Shown here in pieces: positions 1 to 10,870 of a DNA stretch of 64,000 bases. The notes below the pieces were generated by a model. That model did not search any database. It was not told where the DNA came from and worked only from the letters and a program-made list of their open reading frames with translations. The translations under genes were made by a program, and so were the position numbers. Source of the DNA: Adiantum capillus-veneris (lineage: Eukaryota > Streptophyta > Polypodiopsida > Polypodiales > Pteridaceae); contig CM043954.1 of NCBI GenBank assembly GCA_014529385.2, positions 93,885,247 through 93,949,246 of the forward strand, given 5' to 3'. Positions within the stretch are counted from its first letter, which is position 1; every line of letters begins with the position of its first letter.

Positions 1-89
1 CGAGCAACAACCACAACAACACTCAGCAACGAGGCGACAAACATCCTTTCAACCAGCGTTTTCCTCCAAATTCTAATGGTAACAAAAAG

Positions 90-3000
90 GTGAAGTGTTT
101 TAAATGCTTTCAATATGGTCACTATGCAGATAAGTGCCCAAATGGTCATGCTAAGGGCAATGGTCAATCCAATGGCCATTCAAATGGAGTCAACAGGAAT
201 TCAAGTCAAAAATCCTTCAACAACAACCGCCCCAACGGAGCTACTCTTAACCTCATCGAAGATGCTACACCTGACGACAATGAAGTGGAAGTTAACTACG
301 GTGAGGGATATGATCCTGATTATGAGAACGATGACAACCCATCCTCAGGTACTCCTATATCTCCTCACACTTTGTTTAAAGTGCAAGGCACTGTTAAGGG
401 TGAAAATGTCACCATTCTACTAGATGATGGTAGTAGCCATGATTTCATTTCCACACGATTGGCACAACAACTCTCACTCTCTGAAATTTCATCACCCCAC
501 AAGGTCAAAACTGTTTTTAATAATCAACGTTTTAATTGTAAAACTCAAGTCACTGTTGAAGTTTGCATTGGTGAATTCACACAAGCACGTACATTTTTGG
601 TAGCACCATTGCATGGACTCGATATGATTTTGGGAATGCCATTTCGTCATGAATTTGACCCGTTGATTAATTATAAAACATGTACAATGTCTCTCACTCA
701 TAATAATAAAAAATTCTCCATCCAAGAAACACTGGCATATCAAAAATTTCCACTCCTCTCTCACACTCAAGCCAAACGAGCAATTCGAAAACAGGGGAAA
801 ACATATCTAGTATTGGTAAATCAAATTTTTGTTGAAACTGAAACTTCACGTAACTCCACACACGATGAATTTCTCTCACAATTTAAAGATTGTTTCATGC
901 ATGATCTCCCACCTGGAATTCCACCATCACGCCCAGAAGACCACCAAATTGACATCATACCGGGTAGTGAACCTCCTTGTAGAGCACCTTATCGTGTAAA
1001 TCCTACCGCACACAGGGAAATACAAACTCAAATCACTGATTTACTTGACCGAGGCCTAATCCGACCTAGTAGTTCACCATACGGAGCTCCAATACTTCTT
1101 GTCAAGAAGAAAAATGGAACCTTTCGTATGTGTATCGACTACAGGGCTTTAAACAAGATCACCATTAATAATAGGTTTCCTATTCCTAGAGTGGATGATC
1201 TACTAGACAAACTGAAAGGGGCAAACATCTTTAGCAAAATTGACCTTAAATCAGGATATCACCAAGTCAAAATGTTTGAACATGATGTCTACAAAACTGC
1301 TTTCAGAACACAAACTGGGCACTATGAATTTCTTGTCATGCCATTTGGTTTGACAAATGCACCAGCTACATTCACACGCATGATGAATCGAATTTTCATT
1401 GACCATCAAGATTTTGTGATTGTATTTTTTGATGACATTTTGGTATTCAGTAAATCTGAAGAAGACCATAAGCAACATTTAACACGTGTATTTGATCTTC
1501 TTGCACAAAATCACTTGTATTTGAATCCTGAAAAGAGTTCATTTTTCCAATCTGAAATTGAATATTTGGGACATATTGTATCGGGTAAAGGAATTCATGT
1601 CGATCCAAAGAAAATTGAAGCCATTCAATCCTGGCCTAGACCCAAAAACTTGCATGAGCTACGATCTTTTCTTCGTCTTTGCAGCTATTACAGGAAATTT
1701 GTTCGTAATTTTGCTTACAAAGCATATTATTTGACTCTCTTGTTGAAGAAAAACACGCCTTATGAATGGACTGATTTGCAAGAAAGCTCATTTAATGCAC
1801 TTAAACATGCTTTGACTAATGCACCTGTATTGCAATTGCCTGATTTTGAACGACCATTCTTTGTGGTAGTCACTGATGCTAGTGGTAAAGGTATCGGTGC
1901 AGTCCTTATGCAAGATAACCATCCCATTGCTTTCTAAAGTCGTAAATTCAAACCGTCTGAAATAAAGTTCAGTACTTATGATAAAGAATTGACTGCTGTG
2001 GTACATGCATTGAAAATCTGGAAACACTATGTAATGGGTACTGACTTGATCATTAAAACTGATCAACAAAGTATCAAATATTTACTTTCTCAGCCTTTAA
2101 TAGATGATAGACATATTAAGTGGGCCGCTTTTATTCAAAGTTTTCAGCCCAACATTCAATACCAGCCTGGTAAAGAAAACGTTGTAGCTGATGCCTTGAG
2201 TAGAAGACCCTCACTTAATCATCTATCAACCATTACGGGAACTTCATTTGACACTATGCCTGACACTTATGCACATGACGATGACTTCAAAACGACATGG
2301 TTGCACATGCTTGATAATTCTGTACACACATTTCTCGAATACACTATTCAAGAAAACTTCCTTTATTTCAAACAAAAATTGTGTGTGACTAAATCTTTTC
2401 GTACATTAATTATTGAAGAATTGCACAAACCACCTTATGCTGGACATAGAGGATTTGCTGCAACTTTTCAAAATTTATGTCGTGATTTCTATTGGCCTAC
2501 TATGAGAATGGATGTTAAACAGTATGTGTCCACTTGTTTGATTTGTCAAAAAATCAAAGCAGCTACAGGTAAGAAATTGGGACTTTTACACCCTCTCCCC
2601 ATTCCTGAAAGACCTTGGGAACATATTTCCATGGATTTTGTTACTGGTTTCCCACTCACAATGCACAAACATGACATGATATGGACTATTATTGATCGTT
2701 TCTCTAAACAAGCGTATTTTGTTCCGTGTAAGAAAACACTCACAACACATCAAGCTTCACTTTTGTTTCTGAAGACTGTTTTTCCACATCATGGTTTGCC
2801 TAAAGTGATTATTTCCGATCGAGACTCAAAATTTTGTAGTGCTTTTTGGACTATTGTATTTGAAAATCTTGGCACTACACTTGACTTTACTTCTGCATTT
2901 CATCCTGAATCTAATGGTCAAACCAAAGTCACCAACCGCACTATTATTGACTTGTTGAAGGCTTATGTTTCCTCTCAACCTAAGAAATGGGATGACTACC

Positions 3001-3689
3001 TACATATTTTGCAATTTGCATACAACAACACCACTCACACTGCCACGGGTAAATCTCCCTTTGAAATTGTATACGGTCACTCACTTCCTACTCCTGATTC
3101 ACATCTTTCTAATGTTGTGCCTGCCGCTGATGATTTCACTACTGACTTTCATGATATTTATGCAAGTGTGCATTCTGCCATTAAACACTCACAAGAACTT
3201 TACACCAAGCATGCTAACAAGCACCGCAAGGCACACCAATTCAAAGAAGGTGATCATGTTTTACTTCGCATCGAAAAACGAAGGATCAAATGTGTTGATA
3301 CTAATGTCTTTGTTAAGCTTGCTCCTCGTTTTTATGGACCTTTCAAAATTTCAGCTGTCATTAATGATGTTTCTTTTCGTTTAGAATTACCTGCACATTG
3401 GCACATTCACAATACATTTCACATTAGTCTTTTACAACCATTCAGAGGACCCCTACCTACACACCACATTTACGAAGACCCACCTTCACTTGTAGACCAA
3501 GAAGAGCAACTCATCCCTGACAAAATAGTTGACCATGAGACCACCACTACACGCACTGGAATGGTTTATAACCGTTACCTTTTGACTTTCAAGGGACACC
3601 CTAGAGAGGATGCCAAATGGATGCCTGAAAAGTTTTTTCGCAACTTTCCCAACCTTCTCCACACTTTCCATCACTCACGGTCCAGTTGA
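90..3689 (+). pseudogene. gag-pol region of the left-edge chromovirus
   Basis: Polyprotein coding region of a Ty3/gypsy element, which would supply nucleocapsid, protease, reverse transcriptase/RNase H and integrase to virus-like particles. A CCHC knuckle (CFKCFQYGHYADKCP) lies near 96-140. A retropepsin motif (LLDDGSSHDFIS) lies near 417-450. RT spans about 1030-1600, with [12 protein letters not shown] near 1120 and the catalytic FFDD near 1429. RNase H (VTDASGKGIG) starts near 1870. The integrase HHCC zinc region is near 2420-2560, and its core (MDFVTGF, SDRDSKF, ESNGQTK) is near 2630-2925. A chromodomain-like tail (YLLTFKGHPREDAKW) is near 3570-3620. The family is certain. Treated as a fossil with about one break; the segment at 52885-55181 is related. 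Confidence 0.88.
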
Positions 3690-3737
3690 TTTCTCTATTG
3701 AGCAACTGAGGACAGTTGCTATCCCTAGTGGGAGGGA

Positions 3738-4414
3738 TGTTACAAGACTGGGCACCCTCCTGTTGTAGTGGTTAACTGCAATTGGGATAGCTGGGCGTAA
3801 TGGTTAATTATGTGCTGTCTATTTATTTTAATAATTGAGTTGATGATGATTTTGTAGAGTGGAATGCGGGGAGTTGATGAAGAGGCGACGGCAATTATTC
3901 TTGGCCATTTTATATTTGCACAGTATCTTAGAACATCATTTCAATAAGCCACTATGGCTCTGTAAATAGTTGTAGTGGGAACTCCCCTTATGGGTCATGC
4001 AAGAACTAATGAGCTTCACTCATTTGCAAAAGTAAAGTGGTTGTAAAAGAGGGGCCTCAATTTTTGGCACCTTAAACTCAAAGTAATATATTAAATACCA
4101 ACTCCACAAGAGAGGTGCCGTGGAGTTTGGGGCTAGATTTAGGCCTTTCTCTTGCAGATTCTCTTCTCTACTCTCTTAAGCTATGGTTATTTTGCTGTGT
4201 ACTCTCTAATCTAGTCCCCATCTCTTACACATCTCTTACACCTCCTTACAAGCTTGTCTATATCAATTCTCTGTTTACTGTGTGTGTGTGTGTCATAGTC
4301 TAGGTGAGTGTGTGTGCTTGGAAATTGGAAGAAGAAGTGGACAGTTTGATGGTGATGGCTTGAAAGCTTATGTTGGGTACTTTAAGCGGTCGATCTCCCC
4401 CTCTTCTCCCAACA
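3738..4414 (+). repeat. 3' LTR of the left-edge chromovirus
   Basis: The repeat begins TGTTACAAG immediately after a purine-rich tract (AGTGGGAGGGA) and is inferred to end at CCCAACA, about 677 bp. It holds an AT-rich TATA-like stretch near 3905-3915 and a short GT run near 4280. The right end is placed where copia coding sequence on the other strand stops being continuous. The next five bases (CATGT) would be the target duplication, but its partner is off the window. The left end is firm; the right end is inferred. Confidence 0.65.
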
Positions 4415-6220
4415 CATGTAGGCTTGGTGATGCGCTAGATACCCATCATAAGTCAATTTTTGAACTGGATTTCTGACTCTATTAGATCTGCGCGGTCTTG
4501 GGTCACTCCTTTGCCCTCTAGCATCTTCTTGTACTTTCCTTACATCAGGTGTCCTGACAGCCGGAATTCCAAATTCCTCATCAAGACTTTGTTCAGAACC
4601 ATCTGAATCCATGTATACATGTGAAAAACCTGATGATGCATTAGCCATAAAGGGAGGTTCATCAACCTTTTCCTTTCCTTTTCGTGATACATTCCCTGTA
4701 CTGGTTGGTGGAGTAACCTGCGTACGTAGTCTCCCATTCCATGGTTTCTCAACAGAGCCACGAGAAGAGGACTCTTGTGGTCCACTCAAAACCTGTGACT
4801 GTGGCCTCACATTTTGTACAACCACATCATCTTTTACATCAGCCCCAATAGTGCCATGTGCATTACTGTACCAGCTGCTCATCTCATCAAAGACTACATC
4901 TCTGCTCACTCGTAATTCTCGTGTAGTAGGATTGTAGCACTTGTACCCCTTTTGTTCAAGGGAATATCCCACAAGAATACATTTCTCTGCTTTAGGATCC
5001 AATTTCCTACGCAACTCATCTGGTACATGCACGTAAGCTATGCAGCCAAACACTTTCAAGTGTGCCAAATCAGGCTTTGTACCTGTAAACTTTTCCTCAG
5101 GTGTTACATCATGCACCGCAGCTGTAGGTGTCCTGTTCATAATGTACACAGCTGTATTTACGGCTTCAGCCCAGAAATGATGAGGCATGTTCTTCTCATT
5201 CATCAATGCACGTGCAACCTCTGCAATGTGCTTGTTTTTCCTTTCTGCGACCCCATTCTGTTGTGGAGTATATCTGCATGTAAACTGCCTGCGTATACCA
5301 TGCATTCGTAGAAAATATGAAAAATCATTGGAGAAGTACTCTCCCCCTCCATCTGACCTCAATGTCTTGATTTGCATATCTGTCTCCTTCTCAATCATGA
5401 CTTTGAAGTCTTGAAAGTGACCAAACACTTCACTTTTGTTACGCATGAAGTAGACCCATACTTTCCTTGTATGGTCATCAATGAAAGAGACATAATACCT
5501 GCAACCATGTATACTTGCAGTATCGGTTGGACCCCAAACATCTGTGTGCACCACCTCAAGTGGCTTTTTACATACATTGCGCTCATGTGGAAATGAGCCC
5601 TTTGACTGTTTTCCAAACTGGCATGCTGCACACACTTTATGCATACCATCCACCTTGAATTTGGGCAAACCTTTTACAATCTGTTTTGATTGCATGCTGC
5701 GCAATCTCTGCTCATTGACATGGCCAATGCGTTTGTGCCAAATGTCAACATCAGCCACAACACCTGTGCCCTGTGCAAATAATGCAGCTTTTACCTCAGG
5801 CATGTCTACATTCAGCGTAAACATTCTGCCCACACATTTGCCCTCTGTGATTAGCTTACAACCATTCTGGAAATCTTCTACATAACAGCCATTTGGATTG
5901 AAGCGAACCTGCAAACCCTGCTCAACCATTTGTCCAACAGAAACAAGATTCTTTGTAATGTTTGGGACATGAAGTACATCTGCTAAGTACTTTGATTTCC
6001 CACTCTTCGTATTTAGAGGTATGTCCCCTACATGAGCAATGGGGTGAGCTGTGTCATCTCCTGTCTGCACATAGCCTGACACATCTGGTTTACGCATATC
6101 TCTAAACCACTCTCCACGAGACGTCATGTGATTAGAGGCACCTGAATCCACATACCAAACATCATCTTGGGTGGAATTATCTACAGTCATTGTATTCATT
6201 ACATGCTGCATAACAAACAT
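4415..6220 (-). pseudogene. copia protease-integrase region
   Basis: Begins near the protease motif (WYVDSGASNHMTS), where the D of DSG is the aspartic active site. A GAG pre-integrase zinc region follows, with its paired His (HKRIGHVNEQRL) and Cys (CAACQFGK), then the integrase core. The core shows HTDVWGP, SFIDDHTRKVWVYF, RSDGGGEY and NGVAERKN, giving the D, D and E catalytic residues. The C-terminal part reaches the Ser-rich linker and RRSNRVRNP, the usual lead-in to copia RT, and is then cut by the gypsy insertion. The frame is open throughout the visible part. Confidence 0.85.
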
Positions 6221-6271
6221 GCGCTCATTTTTGCTGTCATCTGCATCTCTGCTAGTAGATGCATAGTTGCC

Positions 6272-7174
6272 CTATTCTCTCTTTCCACTTGCTTTTCCCT
6301 TTGGACAGTCACGTGGCATGTGACCTCTTTCACCACAAGTCCAACATTCTCTGCTATCTGGAGTATGTTGCTGCTTGCTTGATCCTGCACCACAACCTCT
6401 TTGACTCCCCCTGCCTTGAGACTGGTTTCCCTTGCCACCTGTATTGTTTTGATTTGATTGAACTTCCAGAAATTGGCCCCTGCAACCCCTTGGGCCTCGA
6501 CCACAACCTCTACCTCTACCTCTATTGGAGTTAGAATAGAAGGCCTGTTCAAAATTATTTCTGCCATGAGAAGAAGATGTGTCAAGGTTCTTCTCCTCCA
6601 GAATAAGCATAGAAATCAAATCTTGGAACACGGGGATGTCGTCTCTTGTATTCATGGAAGACCTGAAATGTACATACTCATCTCCTAGACCATCCAAGCA
6701 TGCACGGACAATGTCATCGTCTTCCACTGAGACTTTAATAGATCCAAGAGCCTCAATGATACTCTTGATCTTCAAGGCATAATCATTGATTGAGAGGTTG
6801 TTCCTCTTAACCTGATTTAGCTCCGACTTTAGTTGAAGCTTCCTGGCCTTGGTGTTCACGTCGAACACTCTGCCTAAGTTTTTCCATGCAATGGCGGGGG
6901 TTTCAGCATCCTGTAGATAGCCCATCATGCCATCTGTGATGCTCATAGAAAGCCAATACATCACTTTGCTCTGGCCTTGTTGCCAGTCCCTCAAAGCTTT
7001 CCTTTGTTCTGTTGCAGCATTTGCCTCGGGAATCTCTGGTTCCTTTTCATTGTCTCCTTCTACATAGTCCCAATAACCTTTTCCTTTTAGGAAATTTGTT
7101 ATTCTGAACTTCCATGCAGGGTAGTTATTTGTCTCAAGCTTCTCAGTAACAATCTGACTGAAACCGTCAGACAT
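6272..7174 (-). CDS. copia gag polyprotein
   Basis: A 300-residue open frame. The N-terminal region is the gag type usual in plant copia elements: a start near MSDGFSQIVTEKLETNNYPA, an early W (YPAWKFR), and a helical middle with NLSINDYALKIKSI. A Gly/Arg-rich stretch (about residues 218-235) precedes a CCHC zinc knuckle (CWTCGERGHMPRDCP) at about residues 277-291. It would form the particle shell and bind the element RNA. The start is the first Met downstream of the primer site, leaving a leader of roughly 265 bases. Domain content matches a known family; activity is not implied. Confidence 0.8.
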   Translation of the reverse strand: MSDGFSQIVTEKLETNNYPAWKFRITNFLKGKGYWDYVEGDNEKEPEIPEANAATEQRKALRDWQQGQSKVMYWLSMSITDGMMGYLQDAETPAIAWKNLGRVFDVNTKARKLQLKSELNQVKRNNLSINDYALKIKSIIEALGSIKVSVEDDDIVRACLDGLGDEYVHFRSSMNTRDDIPVFQDLISMLILEEKNLDTSSSHGRNNFEQAFYSNSNRGRGRGCGRGPRGCRGQFLEVQSNQNNTGGKGNQSQGRGSQRGCGAGSSKQQHTPDSRECWTCGERGHMPRDCPKGKASGKRE

Positions 7175-7452
7175 CTTGAAGCATTAAGACAAAATAGCTG
7201 CAATCTGCAAAAACTTGCAAATCTGCTGAACCTGCTATCGTGGTACCTGTAACGCTTTCTACACTCAACGAGTGTCCACAATCAAGCGTACATACAACCA
7301 CTGTACTTGTACAATAAATCTCTGTATACTACACTTTGGAGACCTGTTCAGAAACTTGTGCGAAAAACCCATCTGGTCGTGGATTGCGAATGAAGGGATT
7401 GTGATGCTCTTGCTCTCTTAGCCTCTCTTGCCTGCACCAGGCTCTGATACCA

Positions 7453-7774
7453 TGTAAAGAATGAGGATGCAAGAGAGCTACACAAGACAAGCACAAAGCA
7501 CACAGAGATGGAAAGCTTCTTCTTCGTCTTTACAGAAAAGAGAGTACAAAATGACTAAGTGCTAAAGCTGAAAAGTAGCACATATGTACATGCGGTCACT
7601 AAGTGTGAACTCGCTAGAAGCGTACTAGGCTGGCACTATAAGTGTAGTCCAGCTGTAGAATCACTGGCAGAGATCCTCCATGTCAGTCACCTAACGCGCC
7701 AGTGAGTAAATGCCGTAAGCGGCCAAGACCCGTAGTGGATGCCAGCTCAAGGTGTAGAGCTCGACATCTCAACA
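7453..7774 (-). repeat. 5' LTR of copia element plus adjacent primer site
   Basis: On the minus strand the repeat starts TGTTGAGATG and ends TTTACA, about 322 bp. The complement of the initiator-Met-tRNA site (gctctgatacca, 7441-7452) abuts it directly, so the inner end is firm. The outer end at 7774 is set by the TG...CA rule. The partner LTR lies off the left edge, so no divergence can be measured. Confidence 0.75.
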
Positions 7775-8014
7775 CTGTCATCCTCCTCACAGGGGTGAGC
7801 TCCACACTCCCTTGACCCCGACATGCAAGAATTGTGTGGCTCCCCTCCTCCACGTCCGTGCCTTCCCCAAAAAAAGAACCTTGCTCTTGATACCACTGTT
7901 AGACAAGGGGAACTAGAACCTAGGAGTCCACGTCCGAACCACCCACTATATAGCATGGCTCCTAGTTGGACTCCCTTTCACACTGCCTAACCCGGCCTTG
8001 CCCTTGTCCTAAAA
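7775..8014 (-). repeat. Remnant LTR and leader of the short-LTR gypsy family
   Basis: Positions 7897-8014 align by eye with the 152-bp LTRs at 13235 and 18781. Shared words include GTTGGACTCCC, CTATATAG/TTATATAG, AACCACCCA and CCTAACCCGGCC/CCTAGCCCGGCC. Immediately left lies a primer-site-like string (gctcttgatacca, 7883-7895) and a short piece resembling the leader near 18660-18780. So this is an LTR plus leader of the same family on the minus strand, more decayed than the copy at 13-19 kb. The copia LTR ends against it, suggesting that the copia element landed in this older element. Confidence 0.65.
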
Positions 8015-8932
8015 TAATATCTCTCATTCAGGTCTCTCTTGGGTATTAAACTACTTCTCAAGAGTCTTTTTCTCTAATATTTGTGATAATTTTTAAGTTA
8101 TGCTTCTCTATTATTTGTGAGATTTTTTCAGTTATGTTCTGTAAATTTTTCTACAACAACATCATTCAGCTTCCAAATTTTAGGGTTCAATAGCTACATG
8201 TACTACAGCTGAATGACTAATCAAGATACTAATCCGTCCACATTACCTAGATGTCTTGCAATAACATCAAGAGGAATAGACAATCCATCCCAGCAACCAG
8301 CTACACTACCACAATAGCATTTATCAACAATTCTTCAAGCTCACCTTCTATAAACTTCCATGTCTAATACTTCTATTAAAAATCAAGAAATAAGAAAGAA
8401 ACCATGTATCAACAACTTATATATTTTACAACAAACTTATACATGTACAAATACTGCACCTTTCCTTCACCACAAATTAATAGTATTGCTTGCTATTGCT
8501 TCTCAATAACTTATACACTATACATATCAGAATTCATTCTGGCAAGACATCAACAAATATGTCGTCTTCCTCCAGCCTCCCCTTTCTTCCTCTAGTCAGC
8601 TACTTTCACTATAACCCTTCAAGCTCCTTCAGTGCGTGCTGCAATGTGTTTCAATATCTCAAGACACCAAGAACGACTACCTTCTACACTCTCCAACTTT
8701 ATGCCTTGCTCTACCTCCTCCAAAAAACAATCACGGCATACTAGTTGGATAAATGATAGTATTGAGGTGTATTTCCCCGCTGTTTACAGACAATATTCCA
8801 AAATGACTGGTAAATAGGGATCACAATGCCTTACAAGATTTTTACGAAATCAACAATGTTATGAATAACCATCTTGGTTAACTTGAAGGATCCACAATCA
8901 CCCAAACCAAGCCATGACCGCTATTGGTGTTT
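8015..8932. other. Gene-free spacer
   Basis: AT-rich sequence with only short open frames that show no domain, no composition bias and no supporting context. I see nothing assignable here. Confidence 0.5.
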
Positions 8933-9420
8933 GTTAGATCTATGTCATGAATGTGTATTTGACTCTATGTCTCAAATAAGGAAGTCTAAAAAAAGAACAT
9001 CCTTCAATTACGAGATGCACTTGTTGTGGAGGTAATCGTAAACACTCAGCGATATGAGTGAGATGGACCCTCATTAGCCTTAGTCCACACTAGCTAAACC
9101 AAACTCCTTGAGTTCCTATACCATGTTGTATCTCATGTGACAACATGTGCCAAAGAAAGTCCTATACATAGTTCCATAACTGCATAATGCAAAAATGTAT
9201 CTGGGAGTCTATGGCCCGAAATTCTTTGCTCTTACGTGACCTTGTCATTATTAGAGTTTTTTCATCTCAAGTGAACTACCCAATGTGATCCCATTATTTA
9301 GTTTGGCTTTTAGGTATCAAAGTTTGGGTAGGGAAATTTACTGAGGTTGCTATATAAGCAATCCTTTTCCTCCATTGTATACACGTTTAGTTATTCATTG
9401 CCAAGGTTGATTGGTTAAAG

Positions 9421-9454
<34 letters not shown>

Positions 9455-9512
9455 CCCCCCCCCCCCTTGGTCTCTACGCTTTCGCATCATCGACTTTGAT
9501 ATGGTATCAGAG
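8933..9512 (+). repeat. Possible LTR remnant ending at a primer-site-like string
   Basis: The string TGGTATCAGAG at 9502-9512 matches the first eleven bases of the initiator-Met-tRNA primer site used by other elements here. Upstream are a TATA-like box (CTATATAAGC near 9351-9360) and a pyrimidine run. A TG start such as TGTTAGATC near 8933 could be the left end. No gag follows on the plus strand, so at best it is an LTR plus leader scrap. Both boundaries are guesses. Confidence 0.35.
9423..9466. repeat. (CT)n microsatellite followed by a C15 run
   Basis: About 29 bases of TC/CT dinucleotides run directly into 15 C bases at 9452-9466. It is a simple pyrimidine tract within the possible LTR remnant. 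Confidence 0.95.
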
Positions 9513-9884
9513 GAAGGTCGTGCTTGAAGAGCCTTGGCATGGAGGAGAAAAGTGGAGAAGAAGAACCTCAACGTTGGTGTTTCTTTCCCACTCCCTAGTC
9601 ATTGACCATCATTACCTCTTGCATTTTAAAATTCTACTATGTAGCAGCGTCAAAAGCACTCCTCACTAGCATTTTCAAAACGCTGTCCCCCCCCGCAGTA
9701 AGCATTTTGAGAAGTTGGGTTGGTAGCACCTGTCTGCAACCAGCGACTCCTGTCTCCCCTTGCATATCAAAACGTGAAATGTAATGTCTCTAGAACCCTT
9801 GGATAGAGGATTCCCATGCAATGGAAAAAAATATCGGACCGTTTCGGTCATACTCAAAAAGTTTCTATTTTTGGCAGTTTTGTT
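9513..9884. other. Gene-free spacer
   Basis: No domain, tRNA or convincing open frame. It contains a C7 run near 9687 and leads into the 92-bp tandem repeat. Confidence 0.5.
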
Positions 9885-10068
9885 CAACTCTAATGAGCTA
9901 ATGATAAATATATTGATGTAAAATTTTCAAAATTGAAATTTTTACTTTTTTATCAGTTTTGTCCAAATATAGTAATCAACTCTAATGAGCTAATGATAAA
10001 TATATTGATGTAAAATTTTCAAAATTGAAATTTTTACTTTTTTATCACTTTTGTCCAAATATAGTAAG
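9885..10068. repeat. 92-bp tandem duplication
   Basis: Two adjacent units, 9885-9976 and 9977-10068, start at CAACTCTAATGAGCTAATG. By direct reading they differ in the interior at one base (TATCAGTTTTG versus TATCACTTTTG), and copy 2 runs off at its 3' edge. The sequence is AT-rich with no coding potential. Confidence 0.95.
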
Positions 10069-10774
10069 TATTGAGGTGCTTGCACCCACCTAGACATGAT
10101 CGTTTTGTCTAAATCTACCTTGTCCTACATTTCCATAAAAATAGTTGTCTGCTTCAAAAACTACTTAATATAGCAAGTGTGTGCATCCGACACCTTAGAT
10201 CGTCATCCTCAAGCTTGTCTTTTAGTAGAAACTTTCAAAATTAAAATTCTAATAAGCCAAGCTCACTCTAGACAATTAATTTTCACCCTAGTGTTAATAA
10301 ATTGATTCCTAAGTCTAAGGTATGTATGTGTATGCATGTGCATGGGTATGTATATGCATGTGTATTATGTCCGTGGATGCCCATAAATGACCCATACTCA
10401 TGGACCCATCTCTTATAGAATAATTGACTATGAGCATCGGGACACTACATGAGGTGTATCACCCAAAAGGGTAAAGAGGGACACCTCTAATGACTAAGTG
10501 GGAGCTTGTGACACCTCTACGCATAATTTTAGCAAGAGGGGGCAAGTAGGGGAGGTATGGGGATGATTTGGGCAATAAGGAACCTTCAAACTCTATAGAA
10601 GGGGCATTCCCACTCAGTTTTACACACACTTGAACACACTTGGGAGAAGGGAGCTTTGTTTCTGCAACAAACAACTTGGTGACTACTACATCAAAAACAA
10701 TAACTCCAAAGTACATTTGGTAATGTAGATCTATTATTTAATCAAGTTATTATCAATCTCTTCTCTCAATTGAA
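10069..10774. other. Gene-free spacer with TG/TATG-rich tract
   Basis: A degenerate TATGTG/CATG stretch lies near 10320-10365. The open frames seen here are short and match nothing I recognise. Confidence 0.5.
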
Positions 10775-10870
10775 ATCATTTCCAATTGATGCCGTATCAT
10801 TATTCAGTTGGAATCCTTTCCAATTACTACCATATTATTATTCAATTGGAATCCTTTCCACTTGCTACTT
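10775..10870. repeat. 38-bp minisatellite, about 2.5 units
   Basis: Units at 10775-10812 and 10813-10850 and a partial third unit to about 10870 share ATC-TTTCCA, TATTATTC and TTGGA blocks. The units are about 80 percent alike by eye. Confidence 0.8.

Larger units (their letters stand above)
1..4414 (+). mobile_element. Ty3/gypsy chromovirus, 3' part with 3' LTR
   Basis: The internal region of an LTR retrotransposon runs in from the left edge, so the 5' LTR and most of gag are outside the window. The domain order gag zinc knuckle, protease, reverse transcriptase, RNase H, integrase, chromodomain-like tail is that of a Ty3/gypsy chromovirus. A purine-rich tract (about 3727-3737) sits directly before a terminal repeat starting TGTTACAAG at 3738. 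The repeat seems to end with CAACA at 4414, where the reading frame of a copia element on the opposite strand resumes. The element therefore inserted into that copia element. It looks nearly whole over the visible part, with about one break in the coding region. Age cannot be judged without the partner LTR, but the well-kept coding region suggests a fairly recent copy. Confidence 0.9.
4415..7774 (-). mobile_element. Ty1/copia retrotransposon, 5' portion
   Basis: Reading leftwards on the minus strand, the element has a 5' LTR (7774-7453), an initiator-Met-tRNA primer site (7452-7441), gag, protease and integrase. RT and RNase H would follow but are not present here, because the left-edge gypsy element sits in the coding sequence at about 4414; the remainder should lie left of position 1. 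The order protease-integrase before RT is diagnostic of Ty1/copia. The visible part looks nearly whole, with about one interruption between gag and pol. The gypsy element must be younger than this copia copy. Confidence 0.88.
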
